Shown here: positions 50,255 to 62,107 of the stretch, piece after piece | How positions within the stretch are numbered: the stretch's first letter is position 1 | Layout of the letters: each line of letters begins with the position of its first letter | NCBI RefSeq assembly: GCF_034140825.1 | Contig: NC_089039.1 | Span: 28,408,501 to 28,472,500, forward strand | Length of the DNA stretch: 64,000 nucleotides | Direction of reading: 5' to 3' | DNA from: Oryza sativa Japonica Group | Taxonomy: Eukaryota; Streptophyta; Magnoliopsida; Poales; Poaceae | Notes under the pieces: generated by a model | The model's database searches: none | Told to the model about the DNA's origin: nothing | What the model saw: the letters and a program-made list of their open reading frames with translations, nothing else | Translations under genes and position numbers: made by a program

Positions 50255-50902
50255 TCAATTTGTTCAAACGGATAGCGGAGTATTTTGCATGTACCAGCAC
50301 CAGCAGTTCTGCGATTGCTTGATCATTCGCTGGAACGGGGAACAGATAAAAAGACTGCTGCTAGCTACTCCTTGCATTGCCACAGTGGATATTCTCAAAA
50401 CGTCATGTCCTTGCTTTCCTTTGCACAAATGAAAAGCGTGTCGCAACCCTTGCCTACATTATCGAATCCAGCAAGCTGCTGCATGCAAAAACTTCTATCA
50501 AAACAAGAAAGAAATAAAGGAGTAGGAGTAGTATAGATCGAAGAGAGAACAAGGGTGCAAAAGAAAAAATAAAGGCGAAATGATCAAAAGAAGCAAAAGG
50601 GTAAAGAGTGGCAACCAGTAACCACCACTAGTTTCCATGCATGCATGCATGCAGGATAACTCAAGAAAAGACGTGGAGATATAATTGCATGGATATATGG
50701 AATGGATGGACGGATCATGAGTTGGCCACGCCAATGATGAGACCTCTAGCTCAGCCGTCCGCCCGTTCACAAAAGCACCCCGGGCAAAACCGGCCAACCG
50801 GCCCGGCCGGTCGATCGACTCGAACTAGATCATCCCTGCTTGCTATGTTGGCTTCATTTTCCCTATAATTATATCTTGAGAGTCGCTTTATATTATTAAT
50901 GA

Positions 50903-50963
50903 GTCTGTTCAGCAGGCTGCCATGTAACACGGCACAGCCGTGAAATCAGCAACCGAACATACC
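50903..50963. mobile_element. Short GTTCGGCTGC-ended element (copy 2 of 3)
   Basis: The ends GTCTGTTCAGCAGGCTGC and GCAACCGAACATACC are imperfect inverses, about 60 bp in all. Confidence 0.5.
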
Positions 50964-51754
50964 TAATGTGATATCAAATATATGGGTTTATATGAAAATA
51001 CGACAACATCGATCGATAAAATCAAATTAGTTTACCAAAATCTACCATAAAATATACTACTCCATATGTCATATTTTGTATGACCGTTGGATGTCATATA
51101 TTAAAGGGTAGATGTAATATTTTAATAGTGTATTTATTTGTTATATTATAAAGATGTTGGACTGTTGGCGTGTCTTACTCTGAGCTCTAGGCCTTTTTTT
51201 TCTTTTCTCTAGAGAAGTTTAACTTATGATAAAAGTTAAAACGATTTAGCATATATAATGGAGTAGAGAATTAGCTGCCTGTCGGTTTTAATGTTTTATA
51301 GACCGATTAAGGAAGAAGCAAGCTTGCAGATGTAGGGATCGGTGGCAATGTGTCATGCAGAGAAAGCCAAGAAGGGAGTGGAGCCCATCATTCCATTTGC
51401 TGCAGCCCATCAGTGCCGACACGACTGCATCTGCACCTGCGCGCGCGCTGCATGCATGCGCTGATGATGCGCGTTGCGTTGCGTTGCAGCAGCATGGCCC
51501 CCATGACTCTCTGCACACGCACGTACTCATCCATGATCCGTCTGCACCAGCCGTAGTAGTACGTGCGGTCGTCTCAGACACGCCTGCAGCGCCAGCCGAT
51601 CGATTAATGCTCGCTCGTGCAAGTGGCAGATCATAGTACTCCTCCAACTCCACTGTTGCAATCACTCGTAGTACTGCTGGTTATTACCACCTGCAGATCG
51701 ACCTGCTACAGTGCCTGCATTTTGCATCAAATCTGTGTTTAGAGATCAGCTTTA

Positions 51755-51884
51755 CTCCTTCCATCCTTAAAAATCAACCTACTAACAGACGTGACACATC
51801 ATTGTACAATAAATCTAGACTACTCTTTATCCAGATTCGTTATTCTAAGAGAGGTAAGGTTAAGTTTTTTTTAGATGGAGGGAG
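51755..51884. mobile_element. Stowaway MITE
   Basis: The left end CTCCTTCCATCCTTAAAAAT pairs with the right end TTTTTTTAGATGGAGGGAG. TA duplications flank it at 51753-51754 and 51885-51886. Length is 130 bp. Confidence 0.85.
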
Positions 51885-52265
51885 TACATCAATCCGGATT
51901 TATAGTATTAAAATGTGTTATATCTGATTCTATATTCGTTTTTTATGTGACATGAATATATTATTAGAAACAAGTGGAGCGATGAATTAACTATCGGCAG
52001 TCAAACTGGTAGTGTGAATGTTAACCGGATACTAGATGATTAATTATTGGTTGATTATATGTTACTGGTGCAAGACTGCATGCAAACACGTACTGGCGTG
52101 ATTTGTCGTGTGGCCTGTTATTTATCAGCGTAATGCTCTACACGTATGACAGGGGATTCAGGGATTGTGTGCCTTGTGCTCCGTGCTGATGAATCTTCAG
52201 TAAACAAAGCGATTAAATTGTGCCACATGCCTGCAGCTAGCTAGCAGCATTTCTCTGCATAAGAT

Positions 52266-52512
52266 GAGAGCAAGTATAATAGTAGGCTATAAGCCGGCTA
52301 AATGCTGAGATGGAGGAGAGAAGAGAGGAGAGAGAGGAGAAGCGGGCTATAAACTTATAGCCAGCCTGGACACAAGAACCAATAAACTTTCTAAGAGAGA
52401 CAAGTGGATCCTATATTAATTGTAAAGAGCTAACTATTATATAGGTAGACTAAGAGAAGGCTAAAAAAAAACTTATAACCAACATGTTAGCTGTATTATT
52501 AGCCTTGCTTTG
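52266..52512. mobile_element. MITE with GAGAGCAAGTATAATAGTAG end
   Basis: The left end GAGAGCAAGTATAATAGTAG pairs with the right end TGTATTATTAGCCTTGCTTT. The interior has GGCTATAAGCCGGCTAAATG and AAACTTATAGCCAGCC, typical of a frequent rice family whose copies vary widely in sequence. Confidence 0.7.
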
Positions 52513-55500
52513 AGGGGGTGTGCAGTTCTGTGTGTGTTGCGTGGTGAGGGGAGTGCAGCCAATCCGGCCGAGGAGATCGTCGTTCAAAAAGTTGTCCCGA
52601 CACGGCCAGAGTTAAGCCTAGAGATTGGTGGCCTCATGTCCTTTAGTTTTTGATGACTGATCCATGAGAGAGAACACGGAGGAAGCAAGCGGCCGGCCAG
52701 GCAGGTATCTTTTGGAATTTGCAAGCCTTTTCTCGCTTCTCCAAGTTTGAACCATTCATCCCTCGATCAGCACTACGACTAGTTGTTGTTTAGTTCAGTG
52801 CACCACCTTAAAATTGCAGTTAAGTGCATGTAATCCTCTCTTATGTACAGGTCGTAAACAGTAGAAAAATGAACAGCAGAAGCAGGTTGAGAGGAGAAAT
52901 CCAATGTTTTTTACACGTACGCTTCTCAAACCACTAAATAGTATGTCTTCTCATAACAAAAAAATCTCTACGAAAGTTTATTTAAAACTCATATTAATCT
53001 ACTAGTATGTTTCAAGCTTAAAATAATTAATACTCAATTAATCTTATGCTAATGATTCACCTTGTTTGGTGTATATTCTCAATATTTTCTAATCCTCTCC
53101 TCCCAAACACTCCCTAAGCAATCAAAATAATTTACCTAATAAACTTTTATACCTGTATTACCGACAATTTGAGAGCTAAGAAACCCTCCAAATCAACTTA
53201 AAACTAAGTTATAAAATTTAAATTTAAGATGCGGGTAATAAGCAAACAAGCACAGTCGATCACATTCACATGCATCGATCTCGTGGACTCCTGCCGATGT
53301 GGCACAGCACAGTCGACCAGATGGATTAGTACTATAGGACTAGCAAAAATGCATTCAAATGATTAGGTCGATATGACCATATCATTAGCAAAACATTGGT
53401 CTCGGCCGGAGGATCTACTCCGCTAGGATCGATGCGGAGAACGTACGCCGCCATCATATCCAACCCAACAACCCATGCCGGGCTTTGCTTGCTTTGGCGC
53501 CTAACGGTTGGCGGGCCCACGTGACATGACCCATCAGTGGTACTTCCTGCGCCTTTTGAAACCCCGCTTCCGGGGCCCACGACCCGGCCCACCTAATAGC
53601 TGGCCTCGGGCTCGAGATTGACTGACGCTTTTGTCCCCCCTGCTTTCGAGGGCAAATTAAACTTGGGAGTAGTGAAGGAGTTCATCCGGAAAGCCCAATT
53701 GCACATCTAGGAGTAGGGAAGGAAAAAGGGCCCAGCTATGTGCTGGGCCGAATCTGGTTTCAGCTGGATTTTATTAGCCCATCCTTGACCAGCCTGAAAC
53801 ACTTGGTCAGGCCAGCCCATGACACTCTGAGCCCGGTACAGAACACACACACAACCTGGCCTAATCGAGGCCCTGAAACGGAAAGTAATGTTGCAGATGG
53901 AATGCATTTCACGACATGACAGCATCCGCTTCTCTCCGTGAAAATACCGTGCAAACGCATAGGTACAACTATGATCACCTTAAAAAAAGTAGATCGATAT
54001 ATTTTGGAATTGATAAAGTTATCACTGTCTTATTATCGACAAGTATATCGTCTATCACTAAAAATATAATTGGCCGCAAATACGAGTATCTTTTTTCTTA
54101 ACACATGAAGACGCGCACACGCAAAACACAGGTGTCACTTTCGATATTGGTGGTCGTTTTCTTCAGCATCGATCTATAGCAAAGCATGCAGACTGGTCAT
54201 GAATCATGATATTTGTCACGAAACCTTTGACGCCGTTGGTCGTTTATGCACGTTTCTTTGACTCGACGCATGCGCCGTTGATTAGTGCTGTGTGTTTGTT
54301 TGTTAATCTTTCGATGAACATATTGGACTAGCTAGTATGCTATCAACATATCAATTAGGCAATTACCATCAAAGGATGGCAGCACTTGGGGCCACATTGG
54401 CATTATCTCAATATCTCGGAATGATGTGACCGAATACAAGGAACATGATGCGGATCATGATTCGCTGGATCTTGTTTTCTATAGTAAAGAACAGTGCAAC
54501 ACATGCGCGCAAAAGATTAGTGCAAAATTGAGATGATTATTGCACATGGATGCATGATGCAGGAGGGTTCACTGTCTAATACTATGACTGCAATTTTTCT
54601 CTCCGACGAGACCTGTGTGATTTGATGATTGATCAATCTCTCTGTACACTTAAGGTCCATAAATATATCTGGCAAAAAAAAAAAGGGTTCATGAATAATA
54701 TGCATAGTGACAGAACACCTATCACTTTTTTTTTCTATAGAAAGCAATTAAGATTCATCTTTTTGTACCACACAAGGTACAATGGTAGTTCAAGTAACAT
54801 AGATATCCCAATCATCATTTACTCATTCAGTACGTCAACATCTTAAAGATGAACTACATGGCACAAAAAATCTTGTCAGGCTGAAGCAGATGTTGATTTG
54901 GAGAGCATGACTCTTTTGAACAGAAGACCATGAACTATAGCTGGGGGAGGAAAAAAACAACTGCTTGATTCTTGAACTTCCTGTCACTGAAATGAGGAAA
55001 TTCTTTGTTATTGCACAACGTCGAACCTACTTGCGAAGTTTTTCAGCACATCATCCAACGACATGTAAATAACTAACAAGTTGCCTTTTCTTGTTATTGA
55101 ACTTCAGTTGGTATACCAGTGCACTCTTGCTTACGATAGGTTGAAAGCACATGGAAGGAAAGCATTGACCAGCTTGATTATCACATAAAAGAAAAATTAG
55201 ATAATCCACCCTTAGCTGGGATGTGTGAGGTAGACACTGATGTCAAATATAAGGATTGAAACAAGACATGTGTGAATTTAAAAGAAACAACTTCCAGGAG
55301 CATCGATATCTTGTTGTATAGTATCTGATGAAGTATACATTGATGTCAGCTACAAGGATTGGACGGCATTTGCGAGAACTTCAGGATCACATCCAGCTAA
55401 AAACCATTAATACATCAGGGCCAGTGGTAATAGCTAAGCAAAAGGAAACTTCCAATTGAACATGACAAATACACAGCACATCGATCCGTTCATCATAGGT

Positions 55501-55993
55501 TGGCAGGATCAAAACGCCCTTGCCACTAACATCAATCCCATGTGACAAAAAAGAAGGGAAAAAAATAAAAGAAATAGAAGAAGAAAAGAAAAGGAAAACA
55601 AAATTCGACCTTTCCTCTGGACCACTATGGCAGTATCTAGTGGAGTAAATGACAATCGGAAGCAATGGCTAAAGAGACAACAAAGTGTAGTGTACATAAT
55701 ACAACAATAGGAAGGCCTACCGATGACCTCGTCAGCAAAGCTCTGCTGCTACTCTGTAAAACTTACCTGATGATCCATGAAGTACAGACCAGTGTGATCA
55801 CAGAGTAGAGAGCAGAGTTGGCAGCAGCAAAGTCTGGAGATTCTTCCAATGCAATCATGTCCTATAAAAGCAAGTGCCATTATGTCATTCTCACTAACCA
55901 ATCTTTTGAGGATTTTTGGTTTGATCCATGATGATAAACGTTTGTGTTTGTTGCACCAATGGAGGAGAAGGATGGATGGATGGATGGATGGTG

Positions 55994-57538
55994 TTATTGC
56001 TGCGTGTTGTTGTGGGTGGCGAAGCCGTCGACGAGCTCCACCGGGTAGCGGTCAATGCAATCCTCCCAGGGGCTCTCCGGCGACGGATTGACGTTGCGGA
56101 GAGCGTGCCAGACGGCGCTGTTGCACTTGAACCCGCTGCCGAACGCGATCTGCCAGATGCGGTGGCCGCGGCGGACCCGGCCCTTGGCCTCCATGTAGGC
56201 GAGCTCGTACCAGATGGAGCTGCTCGACGTGTTGCCGAAGCGGTGGAGCGTCATGCGAGAGGCCTCGACGTGGACCGGCTGCAGCTGGAGGTTCTTCTCC
56301 AGCTCGTCGATCACGGCGCGGCCACCGGCGTGGATGCAGAAGTGCTCGAACGCGAGCTTGAAGTCCGGGATGTAGGGCTTGATCTTGGCGTTGAAGAGCT
56401 TCTTGGCAACGAGCGTGGCGAAGAAGAGGAGCTGCTCGCTGAAGGGCAGGACGAGCGGGCCGAGCGTGGTGATGTTGGTCTTGAGCGCGCCGCCGGCGAT
56501 GGCCATGAGGTCCTTGGACAGCGACACGCCGGTCTTCCCCTCGTCGTCCTGCTCCTGGTACACGCAGTTGAAGGCCTTGTTGTCCGCGCCCTTGTGCGTG
56601 CGCACGACGTGCTTGAGGGCGTACTTGGCGCGGCGGCGGTCGGCGCCGCGGTTGGAGAGCAGCACCGCCGCGCCGCCGACGCGGAACAGGCAGTTGGGGA
56701 TCAGCATCGACTTGCGGTTGCCGAAGTACCAATTCTGGGTGATGTTCTCCGTGCTGACCACCACGGCGTAGGTGTTGCGGTGCACCTGCAGCATGTCGCG
56801 CGCGAGGTCAACGGCGATGACGCCGGCGCTGCACCCCATCCCGCCGAGGTTGAAGCTCTTGATGTTCCCCCTCAGCTTGTACTTGTTCACGATCATGGCG
56901 GAGAGGGACGGCGTCGGGTTGAACAGGCTGCAGTTGACGACGAGCACGCCGACGTCCTTGGGCTTGACGCCGGTGAACTTGAACAGCTTGTCGAGCGCCC
57001 CGAACATGACAGACTCCGCCTCGGCGCGGGCATTCGCCATGGTTGGTTCCGGCGGGATGAGGTGCATGGCCTCGGGGACGTAGGTCTCCTCGCTGAGGCC
57101 AGACCGCTCGAGGATCTTGCGCTGGAACTCGAGGCAGTCGTCGGAGAATCCGCACAGCTTGGAGTGGTGGAGGAACTCGTCGAAGCGGACCTTGAGCTTG
57201 TCGGGCGGCTTGTAGCAGGCGAAGTCGACGAGGTAGACGGGGCGTGGGCGGGTGAGGACGTAGACGGTGGCGCCGAAGACGAGGACGGCGGAGAGGACGA
57301 GGACGGAGACGAGGTTGTACTGGAGGTGGAGCCAGAGCTGGCGGAGATCGTCGGGGTCGGTGCGGCCGGCCTCGAGGACGATGACGGCCATGAGCGGCAG
57401 CAGCAAGAGCGTGAGGAGGTGGGTGATGAGGTAGTGGTACCCCAGCTTCACGTACTTGAGGTTCACGCTCTGGAGGAAGTCCGGCAGCCGCCGGTGGCTC
57501 GGCGTCGCCGCCGCCGCCGCCGCGTCGCCGCCGTTCAT
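55994..57538 (-). CDS. 3-ketoacyl-CoA synthase (VLCFA elongase condensing enzyme)
   Basis: An intronless frame of 514 codons. Two membrane helices lie near the N-terminus (about 36-56 and 77-97). The FAE1/CUT1 condensing domain follows. The catalytic triad is Cys236 in [11 protein letters not shown], His403 in CIHAGGRAV and Asn436 in [29 protein letters not shown] and [11 protein letters not shown] are family-conserved. The enzyme condenses malonyl-CoA with acyl-CoA in the endoplasmic reticulum as the first step of very-long-chain fatty-acid elongation for waxes, suberin and sphingolipids. By general look it resembles the KCS4/9/11 branch, but that is not tested. The start is the first in-frame ATG after the GC-rich leader. 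A 578-codon frame on the opposite strand is a by-product of the GC-rich codon usage. Confidence 0.95.
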   Translation of the reverse strand: MNGGDAAAAAATPSHRRLPDFLQSVNLKYVKLGYHYLITHLLTLLLLPLMAVIVLEAGRTDPDDLRQLWLHLQYNLVSVLVLSAVLVFGATVYVLTRPRPVYLVDFACYKPPDKLKVRFDEFLHHSKLCGFSDDCLEFQRKILERSGLSEETYVPEAMHLIPPEPTMANARAEAESVMFGALDKLFKFTGVKPKDVGVLVVNCSLFNPTPSLSAMIVNKYKLRGNIKSFNLGGMGCSAGVIAVDLARDMLQVHRNTYAVVVSTENITQNWYFGNRKSMLIPNCLFRVGGAAVLLSNRGADRRRAKYALKHVVRTHKGADNKAFNCVYQEQDDEGKTGVSLSKDLMAIAGGALKTNITTLGPLVLPFSEQLLFFATLVAKKLFNAKIKPYIPDFKLAFEHFCIHAGGRAVIDELEKNLQLQPVHVEASRMTLHRFGNTSSSSIWYELAYMEAKGRVRRGHRIWQIAFGSGFKCNSAVWHALRNVNPSPESPWEDCIDRYPVELVDGFATHNNTQQ

Positions 57539-58944
57539 GGCTCTCGCCTAGATCTGATGGCGGAATCAATCACCCGAGTCAAAGATGTGGGTGCTCGTCC
57601 GAGATTGCGCGTGGACTGGACTGCCTGCCTGGTGGATGAACGGATTGTTCGGGGGCGGCGATGATTGGGGGGCAGCTGGAGAAGAGTGGGAGCGGAGGAG
57701 GAAACGGATGCGAGGCGATTCCGCCGCCGGCGGATGCGGATGCGGCGGCGGCGGAGGAGGAGGAGGAGGCGGAGGCGGACGCGGACGCGGTTGTTTGGGG
57801 CTTTGTGAGAAGGGAGAGGTGAGGGATGGGTGGATAAATAGAAGTAGTTAACCACAGGCGAGGCGAGGTGTGGTATAGTTAATTTGAAGGAATTTTTTCA
57901 GGGAACCCCTCGAAGTGTTGGAGTATTAAAGACCGCAGGTTTTTTTTCCTTTTCTGGAACCCCTCGTAGTGTTGGAGTATTATTGCGATATTAAAGGCCG
58001 CCGGGTCTGCCTGTTCAAGCGATCCCATTCCCTCCCTTGTTAATGTGATTGTATTTAATAATAATGTTGTTTGCTTAGCAATAATATTGGGCCTACATTG
58101 TTTATTAGATTTTCACTTATGTGCTCGAATCCTCTAAACCAGTAGTTTTGGATGTTCCACTGCACTATTATACAATTTTTTGTGAAGTTTAACAGCTGAC
58201 ATCAGTTTTTTTTTTAATTCTGTTCATTTTTCGAAGTTGATAATTTGAAAGTAGCACAGAGCTGATAGTTTCATATACAGTCCTAAGTAGACTATAACAA
58301 CGAGGAAAGACAATTAATATCCAACTATTTTCAAATAGACCGCTAATTGGTATTTTTGGTAATGCACACATGCATTGTTAACTTTTACTCATACAAGAAA
58401 AACAAATACTCGCATATTTTCATCTTAAAACAGTCAGTTCAGATTCCTTTCAAAAGAAACCAAAAGAAACAGGCTCAAAATTTTGCAGACAGGACGAGAT
58501 GCCCAAACAGAAATCTCTGTTCTCACCAGGGCGTGGCTGAAAAGAAAGGCATGACCAGAGTGAAAAAAAAAAAGAAAAGAAAAAAAAAGGGCAAAAACTC
58601 TCAAAAGAGTCAGAGAGAAAGGAAAGCCCTAGGCTAGGCATCCGGTTCCCAGGCTGTGGCCCCACATGCCAGTACAGCCACGAGACGCAGCGTGTAGCCG
58701 ACACGTGGGCCCCCACGCGCGTCTTCTCGTCGCACCTGCGGTTTTGTCGGCCATCGGATCCAGCGGACGGCTCCGGCTGGTTCGTCGCCGGTCCAGTGGA
58801 CGGCGGAGATTCTCCCAAGTGAGTGAGTGACGGATGAACAGATCAGAGGAAAAAGCGGCCGGCCGCGTCGTGCGATGAGAAGATGTGATGAGCAGTTGAT
58901 CGCGACAGCGGCGACGTTGCGCGGTCACGAAGAGGGAGATATAT
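57539..58944. other. 5' flank of the KCS gene and intergenic DNA
   Basis: 57720-57785 is a GGC/GGA-rich triplet run in the presumed leader. The minus-strand word TATTTATCC (57833-57841) is a weak TATA candidate. 57900-58000 contains a repeated GGAACCCCTCG..GTGTTGGAGTATTA word about 57 bases apart (57902 and 57957). Otherwise nothing is recognised. Confidence 0.45.
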
Positions 58945-59089
58945 GGGCGGAGTTTAGCTCCAAAATTTTTCTTTAAACTATTAACTTTTTCATCACATCA
59001 AAATTTTCCTATACATAAACTTTCAATTTTTTCGTCACATCGTTCCAATTTTAACCAAACTTTCAATTTTAACTTGAAAACACACCCAC
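58945..59089 (+). mobile_element. MITE, ACTTTTTCATCACATCAAAA family (copy 2 of 3)
   Basis: Contains ACTTTTTCATCACATCAAAA, TTTTTCGTCACATCGTTCCA and AACCAAACTTTCAATTTTAA in the order found at 7687-7834, with diverged termini (GAGTTTAGCTCC and AAACACACCC). Confidence 0.75.
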
Positions 59090-59222
59090 GGTGTGAATTT
59101 ACGTACCCCTCCTGTTGCACCCGTGTGCCATTGTCGTACTCATCCTTGCAAAGGGGGAAAAAAAGAATTCCAGCTGAAAATAGTAGTTGAACAAACGTAC
59201 CAACATATACTATCCAAATATG

Positions 59223-59595
59223 ACCTGTTTGGTTGGAGGGAGTTTTTAAAATGGATTGGAAGTTTAGAGGGATGAGGCTATTAACTATTTTGTTTGGTTG
59301 TGGGACATGGGAATTTTAGTGGGATGGAGATATGGAATTGAGAAATAAACTCCCTCCTTTTCAATACCTGGGTAGGGGCAGCTAATTAGGAGAGAATTTC
59401 TCCTTTACTTTGCCTAAACAAATCTCAGCCATCCGTTTTCATTAATGATCTAATCTCCAACTAAACTCCCTATCAATTTCCACCACCTCTACCAAATAAG
59501 AGACTGGGATAAAAAATCAAATTCACATCTTAATCTCACCATCAATTCCCTCGTGTAAACTTCCAATCCCCTTCCCTCAAGTTGCCAAACAAGCC
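59223..59595. mobile_element. 373-bp MITE with CCTGTTTGGTTG ends
   Basis: The left end CCTGTTTGGTTGGAGGGAG and the sub-terminal ATTGGAAGTTTA pair with the right sub-terminal TAAACTTCCAAT and end TTGCCAAACAAGCC. No open frame of note. A second small element follows within 5 bases. Confidence 0.7.
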
Positions 59596-59599
59596 AATA

Positions 59600-59656
59600 G
59601 GGTTTGTTTGGCTGCATGATACGAACAACACTAAAAGAGTGCAGCCGAACATGCCC
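59600..59656. mobile_element. Short GTTCGGCTGC-ended element (copy 3 of 3)
   Basis: The ends GGGTTTGTTTGGCTGC and GCAGCCGAACATGCCC are near-perfect inverses enclosing 25 bases. It directly abuts the MITE ending at 59595. Confidence 0.65.
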
Positions 59657-59830
59657 ATAGACATTTTTTCCTTATCAAAGGGTCTGAGCGAGAGTCTGAG
59701 CCCTTCATTTTCATTAATAGAAATGAGACTAGAATATAGAGGTAGCAACAGAGTCTTAAGAGTCTTTAGATACCACAAAAACAAAAAATAATAATAAAAT
59801 AATAAAAAAGACAGAGCTAACTACTTAAGG

Positions 59831-60000
59831 AAGCCGTTTCGCTTATTCACGGAATAAGCAAAACGGTATCTTTGCAAACAAAAATAATTTGTGAATAAAA
59901 CTTTTATACACATGTTCTTTGCAATATAAAAGTAAAGCCTGAAAAATAAACTTCAATGAAAAACCCTCAAAATCAACAAATTCAAATTTTGGTTGATAAG
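59831..60000 (-). mobile_element. Hairpin-ended MITE (copy 2 of 3, reversed)
   Basis: Begins with the hairpin CCGTTTCGCTTATTC-ACG-GAATAAGCAAAACGG (59834-59866, one mismatch), then TTGCAAACAAAAATAATTTG and GAATAAAACTTTTATACAC, the reverse of 63205-63347 and 41176-41318. It is the best-preserved copy in the window. Confidence 0.8.
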
Positions 60001-61812
60001 TATAAGTATAAGAAAAAAGATGATGCAGCAGCTATATTACACAGTAAAGAAAATGTATAGCACTGATCTTACAATGCATTGTTACTGAACAAGACCATAG
60101 TTGCGGGTGAAATTTTGTAAAAAAGATTATGAATACAAATGTGGTAAGCCTAGACCTATAACATTGCTCATGACTCACCCCCATTGGTTTATTTTGTATG
60201 CCTGCAAAAATTCCGAAGTAGGAATAGTAGGTGACATTGTCAACTCCCCAAAGAAAAAAAAAGGACGTTTGCTATTAGTTTGATGAAATTTGCTCAACAA
60301 ACTTACCTGCTGGGTTGGCTGCAGTCTGCACTCTCTCAACACATGATTAATCTGGCCATTGACGCATGGTTGGCATCGGGAATTTGGAAGTTTGAAGGAG
60401 AAGACGATCTTTTTTGTGCAAAATAATGTTTTGAGGAGAAAAAAATTTCGAGGAGAAGACAAAGTCGCTGCACCTGTCCAAGCGTCCTGTTTGATGTGTA
60501 GACGACTTTGCAAGTTAGCTAGCGGTGGCCACTGCCAAGAAAATTCCGACTTTGCGACGACTCGACAAAACGAAAGGAAGAAATCGCGAAGTTTTCCATG
60601 GCCATGCACGTCCGATCTTTCTAGAGGGATGAGTAAAGTGTGACATGAGGTTTGTTTGAGAGTTTTTTTAATTCCGTTGTACTCCGTAGCTTCTCTAATT
60701 TTTTAAAACTCTTTTAAATAGGACTTCCTACTCCAATAGTTCATTCTACTACCCTCGTAGTATGGTTCAGCTTTTTTTTTTCATATTATGTAGGTGTAAT
60801 AAAATTTATATAAAATAAATTAGAAGATGGTTTTCTCAGTTTGTTTAGATTCTCATCAATTAGATTTTCACTATCTGCTACTCAGAATTTAGAACTCCCA
60901 AAAGAAACCCATAAAATTTCATCAGACGATGCTGCTCTTTTCAGGAAATTTCCGAGCCAAATCGGCAACCAGACGAGCAGCCGGGAGAGCGAGTTGGTGA
61001 GATTTGGTTAAGTAGCTGCAACCTGCAAATACGTAGTCACTGAACTTGTCTATCCATCCAAAGTCATCTGAGAGATTGTAAAAGAGTCCTGAATTTTTGT
61101 GGCAGTTTGTTGATCTGATCACAGAGACAGCAAAAGTGGATTAACCACTGGAACATCCATTAACCAACTGGACCAAACTTTCACATAAACAATCATGCAT
61201 CTTCTTCGAATCAGAGAAAGCAAGAGAAAGACAGCGAATTCAATTCATCCCCTCTTCTTCTTGGTACAGAAAGGGACGTGACCAACTTAGCATTAATGAT
61301 CTCACGGCAGCACAGTGAGAAGTTGACAGGTACTGAGAGAATTGCTGTGATCATGCCATGCAAGATCAGACATCCTACCTGCTCCAGCGTCCAATTCCAT
61401 CAGAGAACAACAGGTTAGTTAATACTTTCAGAGAACAACAGTGTATTGGAATGTTCTTGAATCTAATCACATTGATGAAGGGATCAATTGAACAGCGGTG
61501 ATTCGTTAGTATGTATCTTGCTCTTTGATGATGCTGTCCTTGTCTCTTTGAGTTCAGCTTTGATGGATGAACTGATAGGTTCATCATCGCCAGTCGCCAC
61601 TGTACTTCTTTTTTTGTTGTGATATCTAAAGCTAACCGAATACCTGGAGTGCATCTCTGAATTTTGCTAAGATTTGGCTAGCAGTTTGGAGGCAACAAAA
61701 TTAAGGTTAGGTCTGCGAAACGAAAATTGCATATGTGGTGACCAACCAAAACCCATCCAAGTTTCGAAATTGATTGTTTAGCATGAAGAAGTCAACTAGC
61801 TAGCTATTTATA
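60001..61812. other. AT-rich stretch with scattered minus-strand splice-like sites
   Basis: Minus-strand donors CAGCAG|GTAAGT (60306) and GAGCAG|GTAGGA (61378) and short coding-like frames (for example SDDFGWIDKFSDYVFAGCSY at about 61000-61100) occur, but no product is recognised and the frames do not join into a known protein. It may be a non-coding transcript. Confidence 0.25.
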
Positions 61813-62105
61813 CCTCCGTTTTTTAATATACAACACACTTAACCTTTTCTTGTCTCAAACTTTAAACATCATTTTTTAAGAGAAACGAAAATAGTACCGT
61901 CAGAACTTTCATCAAAATTACTTTAAGCATATCCATTTGCTTATCTATTTGCAGAAATATTTCTAAAAACAGAAATATTCAAATGAATTAAAAAGCAACC
62001 TATGTCGTACTCTCCCTGTTTCACAAAAAATAAAATTCTAATAATGAATCTCGAATTTTTTGTGAAACTGAGGAAGTAGAGTATACTATTAAAAAGCGGA
62101 GGGAG
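61813..62105. mobile_element. Stowaway MITE carrying a nested smaller Stowaway
   Basis: The outer ends CCTCCGTTTTTTAATATAC and TATTAAAAAGCGGAGGGAG are inverted and flanked by TA (61811-61812 and 62106-62107). A second set of inverted ends lies within, at 62010-62076, close to the right terminus. Confidence 0.75.
62010..62076. mobile_element. 67-bp inner Stowaway MITE
   Basis: The ends CTCTCCCTGTTTCACAAAAA and TTTTTTGTGAAACTGAGGAAG are inverted, with TA on both sides (62008-62009 and 62077-62078). It lies inside the element at 61813-62105. Confidence 0.7.
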
Positions 62106-62107
62106 TA

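Larger units (their letters stand above)
49454..55993. other. Long intergenic region between the GATA and KCS genes
   Basis: Contains G-rich sequence to about 49860, then AT-rich DNA with five MITE or MITE-like stretches (50074-50254, 50903-50963, 51755-51884, 52266-52512 and a related decayed element near 52880-53115). GGGCCC-rich words occur at 53515-53590. A GGCCCAGC...GCTGGGCC hairpin lies at 53729-53749. No coding gene is supported; 54500-55990 is the downstream side of the KCS gene. Confidence 0.45.

Noticed and set aside
55928-57664. 578-codon frame on the plus strand across the KCS gene
   Set aside because: It is the exact antisense of the KCS coding region. The GC-rich third positions suppress stops on the other strand, and the translation is low-complexity with no domain.
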